Part shown: positions 62,267 to 64,000 of the stretch, piece after piece
Layout of the letters: every line of letters begins with the position of its first letter
Numbering within the stretch: the first letter of the stretch is position 1
Origin: Alphaproteobacteria bacterium
GTDB lineage: Bacteria > Pseudomonadota > Alphaproteobacteria > Micropepsales > Micropepsaceae
Direction: 5' to 3'
DNA length: 64,000 bases
Assembly: GCA_025924715.1 (NCBI GenBank)
Contig: JAICHV010000016.1
Location: forward strand, 1 to 64,000
Notes under the pieces: model-generated
What the model saw: only the letters and a program-made list of their open reading frames with translations
Databases searched by the model: none
What the model was told of the DNA's origin: nothing
Position numbers and translations under genes: made by a program

Positions 62267-62291
62267 GGAACGAAGCCCATCCGTTGGCGTT
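62267..62291 (+). promoter_or_regulatory. Putative EcfG (general stress response) promoter for glgA2
   Basis: GGAAC (62267-62271), 16 bases, CGTT (62288-62291), ending 20 bp before the ATG at 62312, with GGAGG (62300-62304) as ribosome site. It is the second such element within 300 bp, so glgA2 may have its own stress promoter as well as read-through from the upstream one. Confidence 0.6.
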
Positions 62292-62311
62292 TTGCGGGTG
62301 GAGGCTGGCCG

Positions 62312-63730
62312 ATGCGCGTGCTCTTCGCGACCCCGGAAATGGACGGTTATGTACAGACGGGCGGTTTGGCCGCTGTCGCATCCGCGTTGCCGCGCGCGTT
62401 GCGCCTGATCGCCGATGTCCGTGTCATCATCCCGGGATACCCCGATGTCCTGCGCCGCCTGGGGACGACCGAAGTCGTCGCGCATTATCCGGCGGAAGGT
62501 TTGATGCCGCAGGCCCAGTTGCTGCGCGGCGAGGCGCCGGACGGACTGCCGATCTATGCCGTGCAATGCGCGGCGCTTTTTGAGCGCGAAGGCGGACTTT
62601 ATTGCGATGCCGCGGGACGGGACTGGGCCGACAATGATCTGCGTTTCGCCCGCTTCGCCTCGATTGCGGCCTCGGTCGCGGCCGGCCAGGGCGATCCCAA
62701 CTGGGCTGCCGACCTGGTCCATGCCAATGACTGGCAGTCGGGGCTGGTGCCGGCCTATCTGGAATGGCGGGGCTCAAAAATTCCCAGCCTTTTGACCATC
62801 CATAATCTCGCCTATCAGGGTCTTTTCCCCGCCAGCAGCCTGGGCCGCATCAATGCGCCGGCCAGCGCTTTCCAGGTGGACGGGCTGGAATTCTACGGCA
62901 AAGTGTCGTTCCTCAAGGCCGGGCTGCACTATTCCTCGCATCTGACCACTGTCAGCGAGACCTATGCCCGGGAGATCACCAAACCCGAGCATGGCTGCGG
63001 ACTGGAAGGCGTGCTGCGCCGGCGGGCGGGCAAGCGCGAACTCACCGGCATCCTCAACGGCATCGACGAAAGCTGGGATTCGCGTACCTGCCCGGCGCTG
63101 GTCAAACCCTTCGCGCCCGGCTGCTGGGAGGAGCGCCAGGCCAATGCGGATCATCTGCGCCGGGAATTCGGGCTGGCCATTCAGCGTGGACCGCTGTTCG
63201 GGCTGGTGGCCCGGCTGGTGCATCAGAAAGGTGTCGATCTGGTTTTGGCGGCCGCCGACGCCATCGTCCGGGCCGGCGGGCAGATCATCGTCACCGGCAA
63301 GGGTGAGCCGCAATTCGAGCAGGCGCTGGACCAGGCCCAGCGGGAGCGCCCCGATGCCATCGCCGCAGCGATCCGCTTCGATCCCGGCGAAGCGCGCCGC
63401 ATCTTCGCCGGCAGCGATTTCATCATGGTGCCTTCGCGTTTCGAGCCTTGCGGCCTCAGCCAGATGTATGCGCAGCGGTTCGGGGCGCTGCCGATCGGGC
63501 GGCGCACCGGGGGCCTGGCGGACACCATCAATGACGGCGAAACCGGCTTCCTGTTTCAGCAGCCGTCCACCGAGTCGTTTTTGGGTGGCATCCTTCGCGC
63601 CTTCGCCACTTTCGGCAACAAGAAGCACCTGAACAGGATGCGCAAAAGCGCGATGACGCAATCTTTCAGCTGGTCGCAATCGGCCGATGTCTACGGCCAG
63701 TTGTACAAGAACCTGGCTGGAACTGCCTGA
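62312..63730 (+). CDS. Glycogen synthase-like glycosyltransferase (GT5), second GlgA homologue
   Basis: A 472-residue GT5 protein from the ATG at 62312. It keeps [45 protein letters not shown] and [15 protein letters not shown] with RRTGGLADTINDGETGF. The N-terminal sugar-nucleotide motif, KTGGL in the fused GlgA, reads VQTGGLAAV here, so the usual Lys is Gln. This may change donor preference (for example UDP-glucose), change the acceptor (as in synthases making maltosyl or short glucans), or weaken activity. It lies outside the main operon behind stress-type promoters. Confidence 0.88.
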   Translation: MRVLFATPEMDGYVQTGGLAAVASALPRALRLIADVRVIIPGYPDVLRRLGTTEVVAHYPAEGLMPQAQLLRGEAPDGLPIYAVQCAALFEREGGLYCDAAGRDWADNDLRFARFASIAASVAAGQGDPNWAADLVHANDWQSGLVPAYLEWRGSKIPSLLTIHNLAYQGLFPASSLGRINAPASAFQVDGLEFYGKVSFLKAGLHYSSHLTTVSETYAREITKPEHGCGLEGVLRRRAGKRELTGILNGIDESWDSRTCPALVKPFAPGCWEERQANADHLRREFGLAIQRGPLFGLVARLVHQKGVDLVLAAADAIVRAGGQIIVTGKGEPQFEQALDQAQRERPDAIAAAIRFDPGEARRIFAGSDFIMVPSRFEPCGLSQMYAQRFGALPIGRRTGGLADTINDGETGFLFQQPSTESFLGGILRAFATFGNKKHLNRMRKSAMTQSFSWSQSADVYGQLYKNLAGTA

Positions 63731-63735
63731 CATCC

Positions 63736-64000
63736 GTGCGCAAGAGGGGCCATCGCGCCGGCGGCAAGGCGGGCGCGGTGCGGATCGGGATTTCGGGCTG
63801 GCGGTATGCGGGATGGCGGGGGCGGTTTTATCCCTCCGGCCTGCGCCAAAAGGATGAGCTCAGCTTTGCGGCGGAACGGTTTTCCTCGATCGAAATCAAC
63901 GGCACATTCTATTCCCTGCAAGCACCCAGCAGCTTTCGGACCTGGGCGGCGGCCACGCCGGCGGATTTCGTCTTCGCGGTCAAAGGTCCGCGTTTCATCA
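63736..64000 (+). CDS. DUF72 family protein (3' partial)
   Basis: The start is probably the GTG at 63736, five bases after the glgA2 stop, followed by a basic N-terminus. The visible 88 residues show RIGISGWRYAGWRGRFYP, FSSIEINGTFYSLQAPSSF and DFVFAVKGPRFI, diagnostic of DUF72 (YecE-like TIM-barrel) proteins. The function is unknown. It is likely cotranscribed with glgA2 and runs off the window. Confidence 0.85.
   Translation, partial: MRKRGHRAGGKAGAVRIGISGWRYAGWRGRFYPSGLRQKDELSFAAERFSSIEINGTFYSLQAPSSFRTWAAATPADFVFAVKGPRFI

Noticed and set aside
61882-62280. N-terminal extension of glgX2 across the divergent small gene
   Set aside because: It runs antisense to the 64-residue gene and its stress promoter, and has no CBM48 or other similarity.

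Overview
The window is GC-rich, densely packed bacterial chromosome, most likely from an alphaproteobacterium. The supporting signs are an HWE-type histidine kinase, a DUF1302/DUF1329 pair, and three promoters of the alphaproteobacterial general-stress form (GGAAC-N16/17-CGTT). ATGA and GTGA start/stop overlaps are very common. The genus cannot be fixed from sequence alone. I recognise no rRNA, tRNA, CRISPR array, insertion sequence or phage gene.

Layout. 1-4791: two signalling kinases, a hybrid kinase cut by the window edge and an HWE kinase with a receiver at each end. 4800-8620: a TetR regulator and a divergent DUF1302/DUF1329 envelope pair. 8704-9962: an ECF sigma factor with its anti-sigma factor. 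10252-22848: an accessory biosynthetic-looking island. It holds an ABC exporter with a nucleotidyltransferase, a five-gene translationally coupled operon (two B12-type radical SAM enzymes, two methyltransferases, an amidohydrolase), a divergent HPr-kinase-like gene with two GT4 glycosyltransferases, and a third (SPASM) radical SAM enzyme. I cannot name its product. 22966-30427: a dienelactone hydrolase with a clear terminator, a GT-C membrane glycosyltransferase, cardiolipin synthase, an EEP phosphatase and a membrane-fused spermidine-synthase-like protein. 30530-34059: the methylcitrate operon prpC-prpD-prpB behind a palindromic promoter. 34241-40220: a BNR-repeat protein, a MoaD-like protein and an exported PQQ/heme oxidation module. 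40543-43269: membrane and small unknown proteins.

43266-61881 is one nine-gene glycogen/trehalose operon on the minus strand, transcribed glgX2-treZ-malQ-treY-glgP-glgB-glgC-glgA::pgm-glgX1. It covers ADP-glucose synthesis, chain elongation, branching, phosphorolysis, debranching, disproportionation and conversion of maltodextrin to trehalose. Glycogen synthase and phosphoglucomutase are one fused polypeptide. Divergent from it, a 64-residue protein, a second GlgA-like protein with an altered substrate motif, and a DUF72 gene (cut by the edge) follow two general-stress-type promoters. The layout suggests that stress signalling and storage-carbon or trehalose metabolism are linked here.

The best candidate for an undescribed system is the 10.25-22.85 kb island. 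It combines a kinase, a nucleotidyltransferase and an exporter, a trio known from paeninodin-type lasso peptide clusters, but lacks visible lasso cyclase and protease genes and instead carries three radical SAM enzymes, methyltransferases and glycosyltransferases. The neighbouring ECF sigma factor may control part of it, because matching GGAAT-N16/17-CGTC motifs face the sigma gene and the exporter gene.
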